DNA from: JBEKTY01 sp049515555
Lineage (GTDB): Bacteria > Planctomycetota > Planctomycetia > Pirellulales > Thermoguttaceae
DNA length: 64,000 bases
Direction of reading: 5' to 3'
Assembly: GCA_049515555.1 (NCBI GenBank)
Contig: JBEKTY010000037.1
Coordinates: forward strand, 22,569 to 86,568
Shown piece after piece: positions 29,172 through 37,572 of this stretch. The translations under genes and the position numbers were made by a program. Position 1 is the stretch's first letter. Each line of letters begins with the position of its first letter. The notes under the pieces are model-generated. The model searched no databases. It was given only the letters and a program-made list of their open reading frames with translations, and had not been told where the DNA came from.

Positions 29172-32100
29172 GTCGCCATCCAAGACCAGCAGGCCGTTGG
29201 CCTGGGAATAAGTCATGCGGCTGGCGCGGGCGGTAAAGACCGCGCCCTCGGCCACGACGTTGCCGAAGGCCAGCATTTCTGCGGATTTATCGCCGCCCGG
29301 CGGGGTCATGTCTACCACCGTCAGATGATCGCTGCGGAGGATGATGGCCTGGGGGCCGAAGGCCCGGGGATCGTCGCCCTCGAGCGTGGCCAGCCAGTCT
29401 TGCACGGGGGAATAGGCCGCGTGGACCTGCTCGTGAAAGGTCATCTCCTTGCGGCGGACGTTGCCCGTAATCGAGCCGAGAAAGCGGAGATGAATGCAGG
29501 TAAGCTGATTGGGATCTGGGGGTGGCCCGGACCGGGCCCCGGCGATGCCGGCCGGCCTTACCGCTTGTCCATTTGCCGGTGGCAGCGGGGGGCCGATGGC
29601 GGACGGCCCTGGCGTGGTCGCCGGTGCCCTGGGGCTCAGCATGGGCAAGATGCCCGTGCCACCCGCGGTGGCCCCGGCTGGTGCGCCCCGCCGGGTGCTG
29701 GTTAGCCAGCCCGGCCCGTTGGCCAGCAAATCGCCCGAGGCCGTGTCGAGTTTCAGGTCGGCCGCCTCGAGGCGATCGTGTGCGGTCTGCTGGCCGGCCT
29801 CGATCGTGTAGTTTTCCAGAAAAGCGCCGCCCCAGCAAAGAATCTGTGCCACCTGCGGCTGTTGGGCCGCCTTGGGATCAGCGAAATTGACCTTCTGCCG
29901 GAAACGAGCCTCCAAGGTCTGGGTGCGAAGCAGCTCGGTGGCCTGGCGGGCCGTCACCGAGTCCTCGAAATGGGCGGTCAGGCCGTCGAACGTCATCTTC
30001 CGCAGCCAGTCGATCTGCACCCGGCCGGGACTGGCTAGCGGCCGGCCTTCGAGATCATGGTCCACGGGCAAGTCCATCTGTCCGGGGCCATCGACCCACA
30101 CGCGGTTCTGGCCCTTGTTCAGATTGATGTTGGGGCCGCTGAGGTTGATGCCGCGGCCCTGGAAATGGGCCGGCGTGCCCACCACGTCGGCGGCGGCCTG
30201 CGGCCGGTTGGCGTCTTTCACATGCACTCGCCGGCCGGTGATCACGACCGGCTGCTCACCCGGCTGCGCGGTCTGGGTCTCGGTAAGACGGGCGTTGTCT
30301 TCGACCGATAATTCGACCAATTCGCCCTGCTGGCGATCGTGCATCAGCACGCGGGCCCGCAATAGCCGGCCGAGGATCTCGAAATGCTGCGGGTGAGCCG
30401 GCGGGGCTGGCGGCGGCGAAACCGCAAGCGGCGGGGCATGCGCGGGTGCGGCTGGCGGGGCGGGTGCGGCTGGCGGGGCGGGTGCGGGTGCGGCGGGCGG
30501 GGCGGCCGGCGGCGAAACCGCAAGCGGCGGGGAGGGCCCGGCTGGCAGGGCGGGCGCAGCCGGCGGGGCGGGCAGCGTCTCGAACCATACCTCCAATTGA
30601 TCCACGGCCCCGGATGCCTGCGGCGACTCGACGTGGACGTCGCCGTGGGCCGCTAGCCGATCGGGCTGGAGCCGGCTCTGGCTGCCGGCGGCCGCAGGCA
30701 GCTCGAACAGCCAGAAGTGGATTTCCCGCGCATCGAGCCGTCCCATGGCCGACGTGTTCAGCCTTGCCCCGCCGGTGAGCGAAATCACCTGCTGCGGTCC
30801 TTGCGGGCGGAGTTCCAGGCGGTCGGTCCAGCGGGCATCGAGGCTTTCGCCCGGGCGATCGGCCATCGGCCCGCGCAGCCAGCCCGGCCCGGCGGCCAGC
30901 AGCCGGCCCACGTGCCCGGCGGGGCCGGGCGTATAGCGCAGGCTGGGGGCGCGGATCTCCCGCGCCTCCTGGCACAATTGCACCTCGTGGCCGTCCTGCA
31001 AGAAGATTTCTCCCGACTGGAGGTTGTAGGTGATCCGTTCTCCGCGGGCCTGGACCTTGTCGGTGGGCGACGAGAAGGTGGCGGGCATGCCTTGGGCCTC
31101 GAGCCGCTGCGGCTGAAGCCCCAGGCCGCCGGCGTGCGGTTGCGTCGGAGTCGGCGGCGGAGCCGCGCCCGGCGCGGCAGCATGGCCCGACGGCACAAAA
31201 TAGATCGACAGCAACTCGCAATGGAGCAGGTCGGCGGGCCCGACGGGGCGAAGCCGCAGCACGTCGACCTGCTCCTTGAACGTCGCCAGCCGCTCGACCA
31301 GATTGAAGCGGAACGGTCCGCGGCAGGTCACTTCGACCGGCACGGGTCCGTTGCCTGTGGCCGAGAAGGGCATGCCGGGGGCCAGGCCGCCGGCCGCCGG
31401 AGCCGGCGCGGGGCCCGGCTTGTTGGCAGCCGCCGGTCCGCCGGCGGCGACTTGGCCCAACTCCATGTGGAACCGCTCAACGTGGCGGAGCTCGATCTGC
31501 TCGATACCGCCGATATTGGGATTGGAGTCGTTGCCGCGTGGCGGGCCTTCGCGGGGCAGGAGCTTGATTTCCAGGTCGCGGCCCCGCCCCTGGTGCGGCC
31601 CCCAGCGGAAATCGACATCTTGCGCGGTCCAGATCCGCTGCTCGCTGAGTTCCACGTCGCGGCTGGTCACCAGCAGGTCGTCCTCGGGGCCGGGCAGTTT
31701 GCCCCGGCGGCGGATGGTCACAGGTCCGCGGAGCTTTCCCTCCGTCGGCCGTCCGATTCGCGACCGGGCCAGGTCGAAGTTCTGCGCGAAACGCAGGCGT
31801 GCCCCTTCCGGGACCTGCAAGACCGTGGCGTGGCGAATCCGCTCGCGGACCGCGGGGGCCGACTCGCCGGCCGAATCCTCGCCCAAGAGAACCATCGTCA
31901 GCGGCGTCAGGTCTACCCAGCCGTTGCCCAGGCTCTGGTAATTCTGAGCCAGCAGCTTGACCCGGTCGCTTTCCAGCAAGATCGGATCCTTAAGCTCCCA
32001 GGAGCCGGGCGGGAACAGGACCTTGAGCTCCTCGAGGGCCTGCTGGCTGGCGGGCAGGGGCGGATTGTCGGCCAGCTTGGCCGGGTCTGGCGGCGACGCG

Positions 32101-32198
32101 GCGGGCGGCTCGATGAGCGGCACGGCCAAGAGCGAGTAAGTCCCATAGGCCACCAGCACGATGGCAAAGCTGGTGCCAACATGGACCAGGCGCGACAT
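29043..32198 (-). CDS. OstA/LptA-like envelope protein, frameshifted near the C-terminus
   Basis: 1,051 aa as read. The ATG (32196-32198) overlaps the LysM-gene stop (TGATG). One N-terminal membrane segment (TSFAIVLVAYGTYSLLAVPL), then a very long extracytoplasmic region with OstA-like beta segments (for example ITYNLQSGEIFLQDGHEV and IHLRFLGSITGNVRRKEMTF) and a proline/alanine-rich linker (about 570-620). The last 42 codons are in a wrong frame: near 29169-29171 a one-base shift would restore TDAELFRQEHPGSTASHFTA and continue to a stop at 28981. LptA/OstA proteins handle lipopolysaccharide transport or organic-solvent tolerance; a similar envelope role is likely. Confidence 0.75.
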   Translation of the reverse strand: MSRLVHVGTSFAIVLVAYGTYSLLAVPLIEPPAASPPDPAKLADNPPLPASQQALEELKVLFPPGSWELKDPILLESDRVKLLAQNYQSLGNGWVDLTPLTMVLLGEDSAGESAPAVRERIRHATVLQVPEGARLRFAQNFDLARSRIGRPTEGKLRGPVTIRRRGKLPGPEDDLLVTSRDVELSEQRIWTAQDVDFRWGPHQGRGRDLEIKLLPREGPPRGNDSNPNIGGIEQIELRHVERFHMELGQVAAGGPAAANKPGPAPAPAAGGLAPGMPFSATGNGPVPVEVTCRGPFRFNLVERLATFKEQVDVLRLRPVGPADLLHCELLSIYFVPSGHAAAPGAAPPPTPTQPHAGGLGLQPQRLEAQGMPATFSSPTDKVQARGERITYNLQSGEIFLQDGHEVQLCQEAREIRAPSLRYTPGPAGHVGRLLAAGPGWLRGPMADRPGESLDARWTDRLELRPQGPQQVISLTGGARLNTSAMGRLDAREIHFWLFELPAAAGSQSRLQPDRLAAHGDVHVESPQASGAVDQLEVWFETLPAPPAAPALPAGPSPPLAVSPPAAPPAAPAPAPPAAPAPPAAPAHAPPLAVSPPPAPPAHPQHFEILGRLLRARVLMHDRQQGELVELSVEDNARLTETQTAQPGEQPVVITGRRVHVKDANRPQAAADVVGTPAHFQGRGINLSGPNINLNKGQNRVWVDGPGQMDLPVDHDLEGRPLASPGRVQIDWLRKMTFDGLTAHFEDSVTARQATELLRTQTLEARFRQKVNFADPKAAQQPQVAQILCWGGAFLENYTIEAGQQTAHDRLEAADLKLDTASGDLLANGPGWLTSTRRGAPAGATAGGTGILPMLSPRAPATTPGPSAIGPPLPPANGQAVRPAGIAGARSGPPPDPNQLTCIHLRFLGSITGNVRRKEMTFHEQVHAAYSPVQDWLATLEGDDPRAFGPQAIILRSDHLTVVDMTPPGGDKSAEMLAFGNVVAEGAVFTARASRMTYSQANGLLVLDGDGPTPSCSARSTPAAPLRTSPPAESCIGPRSTRPKWTASGPWS

Positions 32199-33385
32199 CA
32201 CCGCTGGATCACCACCCTCGAGCCGACCGAGAGGATGCCGAAGACGTCCTCCATGTCCTGATCGCCAAGCGAGATCGCGCCGCGGCCATCGGTGCGGCCA
32301 ATGGCCCGGGGATCGGCGGCGCCCTCGATGAGCACCTGGTTGCCCAGGTCGATGCAAAGTTTGCCGGTGGCCTGGCCCTGGCGCTTGTCGCGGACGAAAA
32401 AGGTCCCTTCCGCCTTGGGAAAGCCCATGCCCAGCCCAATCGCGAACCGCCCGGCATAGCGCTGCTGGAGCATCAAGGTCAGCTCCAGCCGTCCGAGATC
32501 GACCAGGGCGCTGAACGGGCCGCGGACCACTTTCAGCTCCCGGCCCGGCGACAGATTCTGCGGGTCGCGAATGCCGTTGATCCGCGCCAGCAACTGCGGC
32601 GGCACGTCGTAGCGTGCGGCAATCCGATCCAGCGTGTCGCCGGCTTGAACCCGGCAGGCCGGCTCGAGCCAGTGCTGCCGCGAGTAGATCACCGTGGCGG
32701 CCATCTGGTCCAGCATGCGGGTCACTTCCCGGGCCTCGTTAGGCGGCAGGGTCGGATTCCCGTACAGCGAGCTGAGGAGCAAGTGGGCCTCGGCCACGCG
32801 GTCTTGGTCCAGCTTGGCCATGACGGCGGCCTTTAATGCCGCCGGGTTGTCTCGCGCGGCGGGCGCGGGCCCGGCCGTGGGGTTGTCCCGGGCAGCGCTT
32901 ACCAGGCAGCAGCCCAACCCGGGGCCTAATGGGGCGGGCCCAGCCGCAGTGTTATCCGAAGCGGCGGGCGGGGGCCCAGCCGTGGTGCTGTCCCGAGCAG
33001 CGGGCGCCGGCGAATTGTTCCGCTCCGGCCCGGCCGGTGCGGTCGGAAGGCCGGTGGCGGCAGTCGGAGGAGCCGCCAGCGGTGGACTCGGCAAGCCCGG
33101 GGCCACGGGCGGCACGGCACCCGGCGCCACGGCGCTGGGCGGCGCAGGTGCGGCCAATAGCGGCGCGGCGCCCGCCGCCGGGACACCCGGCGGCACGGGC
33201 GCAGCCGGCTGGCCGGGCGGACCCTCGGGCGGCATCTCGATCCTGAGCGGTATCGGACCGCCTGGCGCACCCTCGGAGATCCCCGGCGGCACCGGCGACT
33301 CGGTGTTCCGATTCAGCATGACGTACACCCCGCACGCCGTCGCGCCTAGGAAGGCAAGGAACAGCAGACTCTTCAGCGAACTCAT
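32198..33385 (-). CDS. LysM protein with YkuD-like domain lacking catalytic residues
   Basis: 395 aa from the ATG of MSSLKSLLFLAFLGATACGV (membrane anchor or lipoprotein-like start). A long proline/alanine-rich linker (about 30-170), a helical part, then a LysM motif (CRVQAGDTLDRIAARYDVPP, about 250-270). The C-terminal domain resembles L,D-transpeptidases: FAIGLGMGFPKAEGTFFVRD, then IEGAADPRAIG and DGRGAISLGDQDMEDVFGIL. The family's HG and SHGCIR active-site motifs are replaced by EG and GRGAISL, so the catalytic histidine and cysteine are absent. Probably a peptidoglycan-binding, non-catalytic protein. Translation is coupled to the OstA-like gene. Confidence 0.82.
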   Translation of the reverse strand: MSSLKSLLFLAFLGATACGVYVMLNRNTESPVPPGISEGAPGGPIPLRIEMPPEGPPGQPAAPVPPGVPAAGAAPLLAAPAPPSAVAPGAVPPVAPGLPSPPLAAPPTAATGLPTAPAGPERNNSPAPAARDSTTAGPPPAASDNTAAGPAPLGPGLGCCLVSAARDNPTAGPAPAARDNPAALKAAVMAKLDQDRVAEAHLLLSSLYGNPTLPPNEAREVTRMLDQMAATVIYSRQHWLEPACRVQAGDTLDRIAARYDVPPQLLARINGIRDPQNLSPGRELKVVRGPFSALVDLGRLELTLMLQQRYAGRFAIGLGMGFPKAEGTFFVRDKRQGQATGKLCIDLGNQVLIEGAADPRAIGRTDGRGAISLGDQDMEDVFGILSVGSRVVIQR

Positions 33386-33532
33386 GATCGTCCTCCCTGA
33401 CGGATCATGTCGGGCTTTGGCCAATTAAGGGGGGCGTATAATACGCCGAACCGCCCGGCAACGCTAGATCAGTCGGCGGGAAAATAAGGGGAATGGGCGG
33501 ATTGAGGAAATGGAAAGCGGTGACGTGGGCCG

Positions 33533-33569
33533 CCCTCACCCTAACCCTCTCCCGGAGGGAGAGGGGACC
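33533..33569. repeat. R2 repeat copy a
   Basis: CCCTCACCCTAACCCTCTCC followed by CGGAGGGAGAGGGGACC; a short palindrome with a conserved one-sided tail. Eleven copies lie between here and 62.7 kb. Confidence 0.85.
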
Positions 33570-33570
33570 G

Positions 33571-33615
33571 GAAATGGCCTACTTCCCGCCGTGGAAATGG
33601 CCTACTTCCCGCCGC
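33571..33615. repeat. Tandem duplication of the rarA 3' end
   Basis: GGAAATGGCCTACTTCCCGC is present twice, 23 bases apart; the inner copy is the last codons and stop of rarA and the outer one lies directly downstream, next to R2 copy a. Confidence 0.8.
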
Positions 33616-34918
33616 GCAGCCGGGCGCGGATCGCAGAGAGCCGCTCGGCCAACTGCCGCTCGAAGCCGCGGTCTACGGGCCGGTAGTATTCCCGCTCGAC
33701 GCCCAGGTAGTCCTGCTCAGCAATGCCCTCCGGGTGGTCGTGGGCATACTGGTAGCCCGCGCCGTGTCCGAGCCGCTCGGCGCCGGCGTAGCCCGTGCCG
33801 CGGAGATGGATGGGCACGGGCAGCAGGCGGCCCTGGCGGACGTCGTCGCGGGCCTCGTTGATGCCCACGGTGGCCGCGTTGGACTTGGCCGCGCAGGCCA
33901 GGTAGGTAACGGCCTGGGCCAGGGTCAGTTGGCATTCGGGCAAGCCCACCAGCTCGCAGGCGTGGGCGGCGGCGACGGCCAGCGGCAGGGCCGCCGGATC
34001 GGCGTTGCCCACGTCCTCGCTGGCCAGGATCACCAGTCGCCGGGCGAGGAACCGCACGTCCTCGCCGCCTTCCAGCATGCGGGCCAGCCAGTACAAGGCC
34101 GCGTCCGGATCGCTGCCCCGAACGCTCTTGATCAGCGCGCTGATCGAGTCGTAGTGGGCGTCGCCCAGCCGATCATACTCGATGGCCTTCCGCTGCACCG
34201 ACTCTTCGGCCAGTTGGCGGGTGAAGTGCAGCGGGCGGGTGTGGGCCGAGAGGGTGCCCACCTCGAGGGCCGAGAGGGCCCGGCGGGCGTCGCCGTCGCT
34301 CGTCTGGGCCAGGAACTCCAGGGCTTCGTCGTCCAGTTGCACCTGATAGCGGCCCAGGCCGCGGAGCGGGTCGGCCGCCGCCCGCCGAAGCAGCGTCTTG
34401 ATCTCTTCGTTGGAAAGCGGCTCGAAGGCAAAGATCCGGCTGCGGCTGACCAGGGCACTGTTGACCGTGAAGAACGGGTTCTCGGTGGTCGCCCCCACCA
34501 GGATGATCTCGCCCTCCTCGACGCCGGGCAGCAGCACGTCTTGCTGGGCCTTGTTGAAGCGGTGGAGCTCGTCGACCAGCAGCAAGGTCCGCTGGCCGCT
34601 GGCCGACAGCCGGTCGTGGGCCTCGGTCAGGATTTCCCGCAACTCCTTCACGCCGCTGGCCACCGCGCTTAGCTGCTGGAAGTGGCTGCGGGTTTGCTGG
34701 GCCAGGAGCCGGCCCAGCGAGGTCTTGCCCGTGCCCGGCGGGCCGAAAAAGATCACCGAGCCCAGCCGGTCGGCGTTGATCAAGCGGCGCAGGAGTTTGC
34801 CCTCGCCCAGGAAATGCTGCTGCCCGACGAACTCTTCGAGCGTGGCGGGCCGCATGCGTGCGGCCAGGGGCTGGGCCGCCCGCCGGTTGGCTTCCTCGCT
34901 AGTCTCGAACAGCGACAC
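33602..34918 (-). CDS. rarA: Replication-associated recombination ATPase RarA/MgsA
   Basis: 438 aa from the GTG at 34916-34918, chosen because AGGAGG lies 8 bases upstream and the product starts VSLFETSEEANRRAAQPLAA. AAA+ clamp-loader-like ATPase: Walker A FFGPPGTGKTSLG, Walker B LLLVDELHRFN, sensor ATTENPFFTVNSALVSRSRI. C-terminal tetramerisation region with SDPDAALYWLARMLEGGED and GYQYAHDHPEGIAEQDYLG. It acts at stalled replication forks. The frame extends upstream only through R4 copy d. Confidence 0.95.
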   Translation of the reverse strand: MSLFETSEEANRRAAQPLAARMRPATLEEFVGQQHFLGEGKLLRRLINADRLGSVIFFGPPGTGKTSLGRLLAQQTRSHFQQLSAVASGVKELREILTEAHDRLSASGQRTLLLVDELHRFNKAQQDVLLPGVEEGEIILVGATTENPFFTVNSALVSRSRIFAFEPLSNEEIKTLLRRAAADPLRGLGRYQVQLDDEALEFLAQTSDGDARRALSALEVGTLSAHTRPLHFTRQLAEESVQRKAIEYDRLGDAHYDSISALIKSVRGSDPDAALYWLARMLEGGEDVRFLARRLVILASEDVGNADPAALPLAVAAAHACELVGLPECQLTLAQAVTYLACAAKSNAATVGINEARDDVRQGRLLPVPIHLRGTGYAGAERLGHGAGYQYAHDHPEGIAEQDYLGVEREYYRPVDRGFERQLAERLSAIRARLRGGK

Positions 34919-34986
34919 GCGTCGCGCCTCCTCGATTGGTAGAGCGGTTTTACATGTTTGCCATTTCCGTAGCAGGCCACACGACA

Positions 34987-35091
34987 CGTTGTGGCCGGTC
35001 TCCGACCGAGCCACGCCACCGACCGAAGGTCTCCCGAGTCTCGGAGACCTTCGGTCGGGGTGCGGCGGGATCGGGAGACCCGCGCCGAACT
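34987..35091. repeat. R4 repeat copy d
   Basis: GTTGTGGCCGGTCTCCGACC ... GACCGAAGGTCTCC/GGAGACCTTCGGTC ... GCGCCGAAC; same orientation as the 5.4-kb copy, between rarA and the endonuclease III relative. Confidence 0.85.
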
Positions 35092-35116
35092 GTCGTTCGG
35101 GGTGACGCCGGCGGCG

Positions 35117-35785
35117 TCAGGGCGGCTCGAGCGCTCCGCCGGCGGGCAGGAGTTCCCGCAGCGGGCAAGCGTCGCACTTCGGCCGGCTCTTGTGGCAGTA
35201 GTCCTTTCCCACCCGCACCAGCAGGGCGTGGAACTCGTTGTACTGGGCCGGGTCGTCGGGCAGGTTGCCGTGGAAATAATCCTGGACTTCGTGATAGCCG
35301 GCGCCGAAATCGATCCAGCCGTGCCGGGCGAGGATGCGGCAGGTGTAGGCATCGACCACGAAGCTGGGCAGGCTGCCGCCGTAGAGCAGGATCGAATCGG
35401 CCGTTTCCGGCCCGACGCCGTGGACCTGGAGCAGCTCCTTTCGCAGGACGTCCAGCGGGGTGCGGAACATGGCGTCGACCGAGCCGTCGTAGCGCTCGAT
35501 CACGAACCGCAGCAGGTTCCGCAGCCGCTTGGCCTTGACGTGATAGTAGCCGGCGGGCCAGATCAGCGATTCCAACTCGGGCTGGGGCAGGGCCTGCAGG
35601 GCGCGGGGCTCGAGCAGATCGGCCTGGCGGAGATTGCGGATGGCCCGCTCCACGTTCTGCCAACTGGTGTTCTGCACGAGCACGGCGCCGACCATTACTT
35701 CGAAGCGGGACTCGCCGGGCCACCAGTGTTGCGGCCCCAAGGCGGCCAGCAGTCGCTTGTAGACTTCTTGCAACATGGCGCTCAT
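35117..35785 (-). CDS. Endonuclease III-like DNA glycosylase (HhH-GPD)
   Basis: 222 aa. Helix-hairpin-helix LLQVHGVGPETADSILLYGG, with the catalytic aspartate in FVVDAYTCRILARHGW. The lysine that makes E. coli Nth a bifunctional lyase is Glu here (GVGPETA), as in monofunctional MagIII-like relatives. The iron-sulphur motif YCHKSRPKCDACPLRELL shows only three of the four usual cysteines. It likely removes damaged bases, substrate unknown. Read leftward; R1 copy c lies just upstream. Confidence 0.88.
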   Translation of the reverse strand: MSAMLQEVYKRLLAALGPQHWWPGESRFEVMVGAVLVQNTSWQNVERAIRNLRQADLLEPRALQALPQPELESLIWPAGYYHVKAKRLRNLLRFVIERYDGSVDAMFRTPLDVLRKELLQVHGVGPETADSILLYGGSLPSFVVDAYTCRILARHGWIDFGAGYHEVQDYFHGNLPDDPAQYNEFHALLVRVGKDYCHKSRPKCDACPLRELLPAGGALEPP

Positions 35786-35808
35786 GGTAGACTCTCCCCC
35801 GGCGGCCC

Positions 35809-35891
35809 GAAGGGGACAGTCCCATTTTCGCGGCCGACGGGCTGGCTAACGTGCTTGCAGCTTGATCGCCGCGAAACTTGGGACAGTCCCC
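35809..35891. repeat. R1 repeat copy c
   Basis: GGGGACAGTCCCATTTTCGC ... GCGAAACTTGGGACAGTCCC, in the gap between two divergent genes. Confidence 0.85.
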
Positions 35892-35935
35892 CGCCGCCTC
35901 AGTATTGTACCAGTTTGGGCTGGAAAGGTCAGCCG

Positions 35936-36739
35936 ATGACGGCATCGCCGCCCCCCCGGAACCTGAAGCGACTGGGCGAGAGTTACTGGGTAGAGTCACG
36001 CCGGCCGCTGGCCAGCCTGGTGTTTACCGCGCCGCTGTTGACGGCCTACGAGGTGGCGGTCCTGACGCTGGGCCGCCATGCCCTGCGGAACGGGGCGGAG
36101 GCCTGGCTGCGACAGTTGCTGGACGGCCTGGGCTTTGGCCAGTACTTCCTCCTGCCCGTCCTGACCGTCTGCATCCTGCTGGCATGGCATCACGTTACGC
36201 GGGAGCCGTGGCGGCTGCCCGGCGGGGTGCTGTACGGCATGACCGGCGAGTGTGTTCTGCTGGCCCTCTGCCTGCGACTGCTCCTGCGGCTGCAAGGGAT
36301 TTTCTTGCGGGCCTTGACCGGCGCCCCGCTCCATGCTTTTTTCTTGCCGTCGCTCGCTGGCGCCCCGCTATTGGGCGCGGCCCCCGCGCTGGGGGCCATC
36401 GCCGGCTACCTGGGGACCATTGCCGGCTATCTGGGCGCCGGCATCTACGAGGAACTGCTGTTCCGCTTGATCTTGCTCCCGTTGGGGATCGGCCTGTTCC
36501 GGTGGCTCCGCCTGAGCCGCCCCACGAGCACGCTGGGCGGGATCGTGCTGACCAGCCTGCTGTTCGCCGCGGCCCATTACGTGGGCCCCAGCGGCGACGC
36601 CTTCAATTCTTTCACCTTCCTGTTCCGCTTTGTGGCCGGGGCGTTCTTCTCGGTGCTGTTCCTGTACCGGGGCTTCGGCATTGCGGCCGGGGCACACGCC
36701 GGCTACGACGTGCTGGTGGGGCTGTCGCTGGCCGGTTGA
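35936..36739 (+). CDS. CPBP family intramembrane metalloprotease
   Basis: 267 aa with about seven hydrophobic segments. Signature residues: YEELLFRLILLPL (EExxxR), FAAAHYVGPSGDAF (FxxxH) and GAHAGYDVLVG. Such proteases (type II CAAX prenyl endopeptidase/Abi family) cut within the membrane; the substrate is unknown. ATG at 35936-35938 after GGAAAGGTC. The first gene after the leftward block, probably monocistronic. Confidence 0.92.
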   Translation: MTASPPPRNLKRLGESYWVESRRPLASLVFTAPLLTAYEVAVLTLGRHALRNGAEAWLRQLLDGLGFGQYFLLPVLTVCILLAWHHVTREPWRLPGGVLYGMTGECVLLALCLRLLLRLQGIFLRALTGAPLHAFFLPSLAGAPLLGAAPALGAIAGYLGTIAGYLGAGIYEELLFRLILLPLGIGLFRWLRLSRPTSTLGGIVLTSLLFAAAHYVGPSGDAFNSFTFLFRFVAGAFFSVLFLYRGFGIAAGAHAGYDVLVGLSLAG

Positions 36740-36756
36740 GCCGCAAAAAAGCTCCC

Positions 36757-36785
36757 TTGGTCCGATTTCCGCGGCTGGGTATAAT
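36757..36785 (+). promoter_or_regulatory. Candidate sigma-70 promoter for the DUF2617 gene
   Basis: TTGGTC (36757-36762), 17-base spacer, TATAAT (36780-36785), followed by R1 copy d and then the gene. The -10 is a full consensus hexamer. Confidence 0.6.
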
Positions 36786-36800
36786 ACAGCTTTGGTGGAC

Positions 36801-36885
36801 GGGGGCTGTCCCGATTTTCGCGGCGGCGCAGGGCCATACCTGCGCAAGCGCAGGATTCGCCGCGAAAATGGGACTGCCCCTCGGC
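36801..36885. repeat. R1 repeat copy d
   Basis: GGGGGCTGTCCCGATTTTCG ... CGCGAAAATGGGACTGCCCC with a central palindromic CTGCGCAAGCGCAG. It lies in the 5' leader of the DUF2617 gene, between promoter and ribosome-binding site. Confidence 0.85.
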
Positions 36886-36915
36886 CGTGCCAGTCCGTTT
36901 CGAGGAGCCGCCGCC

Positions 36916-37464
36916 GTGCTCACCGTTCGGCCGAAAGTTGCGGAGCTGGTGTTTCAGCTCTACGCCCGGTCGCTGCATCCGGAGTTGTTCGAGGTCTGCC
37001 AATCGCGCTCGATCGCCCGCGGCGGTTACGAGGCGAAGATCGACATTACCACGGCCGGACACGTGGTCACCTGGCGCTACGGCGGCCTGACGCTGACGGA
37101 GGTGGCGGCTTCGGCGCAGCATCCGCTGCCCCAGACGCGGCGACTGCTGTCGCGTCCGCTACGGGGCCAGGGGAGCGACGGCGTCGATTGCCGGGGCGGG
37201 GTGCGCTATGAAATGGGCTTCCAACTCGAGCCGGTCGAGCCGGCCGTCTTCTGGACCCTCCAGCAGGAGCTTGCCCGCGACGGTCTGCGGCACGGCATGC
37301 TGCACCAGTTCGGCGCCAGCGGCCGCATGGCGCTGGGCGCGCTGAGCTACATCCACGTCGAGATGCGCTCCCGGAAGCTGCTGATCCAGGCCTTCCACAC
37401 CTTCCCCGACGACTACGCCGTGGTCAAGAGCCAGTCGCTGTTCGAGCTCTTGCAGCGGGAGTGA
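36916..37464 (+). CDS. DUF2617-like protein
   Basis: 182 aa from a GTG at 36916-36918 with GAGGAG about 9 bases upstream. The region TAGHVVTWRYGGLTLTEVAA and the C-terminal half (FQLEPVEPAVFWTLQQELAR) match my memory of DUF2617 in planctomycetes and actinobacteria. No signal or membrane segment. Function unknown. The upstream frame (from 35878) is not coding. Confidence 0.72.
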   Translation: MLTVRPKVAELVFQLYARSLHPELFEVCQSRSIARGGYEAKIDITTAGHVVTWRYGGLTLTEVAASAQHPLPQTRRLLSRPLRGQGSDGVDCRGGVRYEMGFQLEPVEPAVFWTLQQELARDGLRHGMLHQFGASGRMALGALSYIHVEMRSRKLLIQAFHTFPDDYAVVKSQSLFELLQRE

Positions 37465-37477
37465 ATTGCGGGGTGCC

Positions 37478-37543
37478 GGGTGCCACTGCTGGCTTGTCCA
37501 GCAGTGCTTCTCACACTGCTGGACAAGCCAGCAGTGGCACCCG
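37478..37543. repeat. R3 repeat copy b
   Basis: GTGCCACTGCTGGCTTGTCC ... GGACAAGCCAGCAGTGGCAC: perfect 20-base arms with a 20-base loop, 14 bases past the DUF2617 stop and before the convergent hydrolase. It could act as a terminator. Confidence 0.85.
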
Positions 37544-37572
37544 AGGGTAGTCCTGAGCAGGTGAAAGTCTGG

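Noticed and set aside
34919..35014. Longer N-terminus of RarA
   Set aside because: It consists of repeat R4 plus spacer; a strong AGGAGG site marks the GTG at 34918 as the start.
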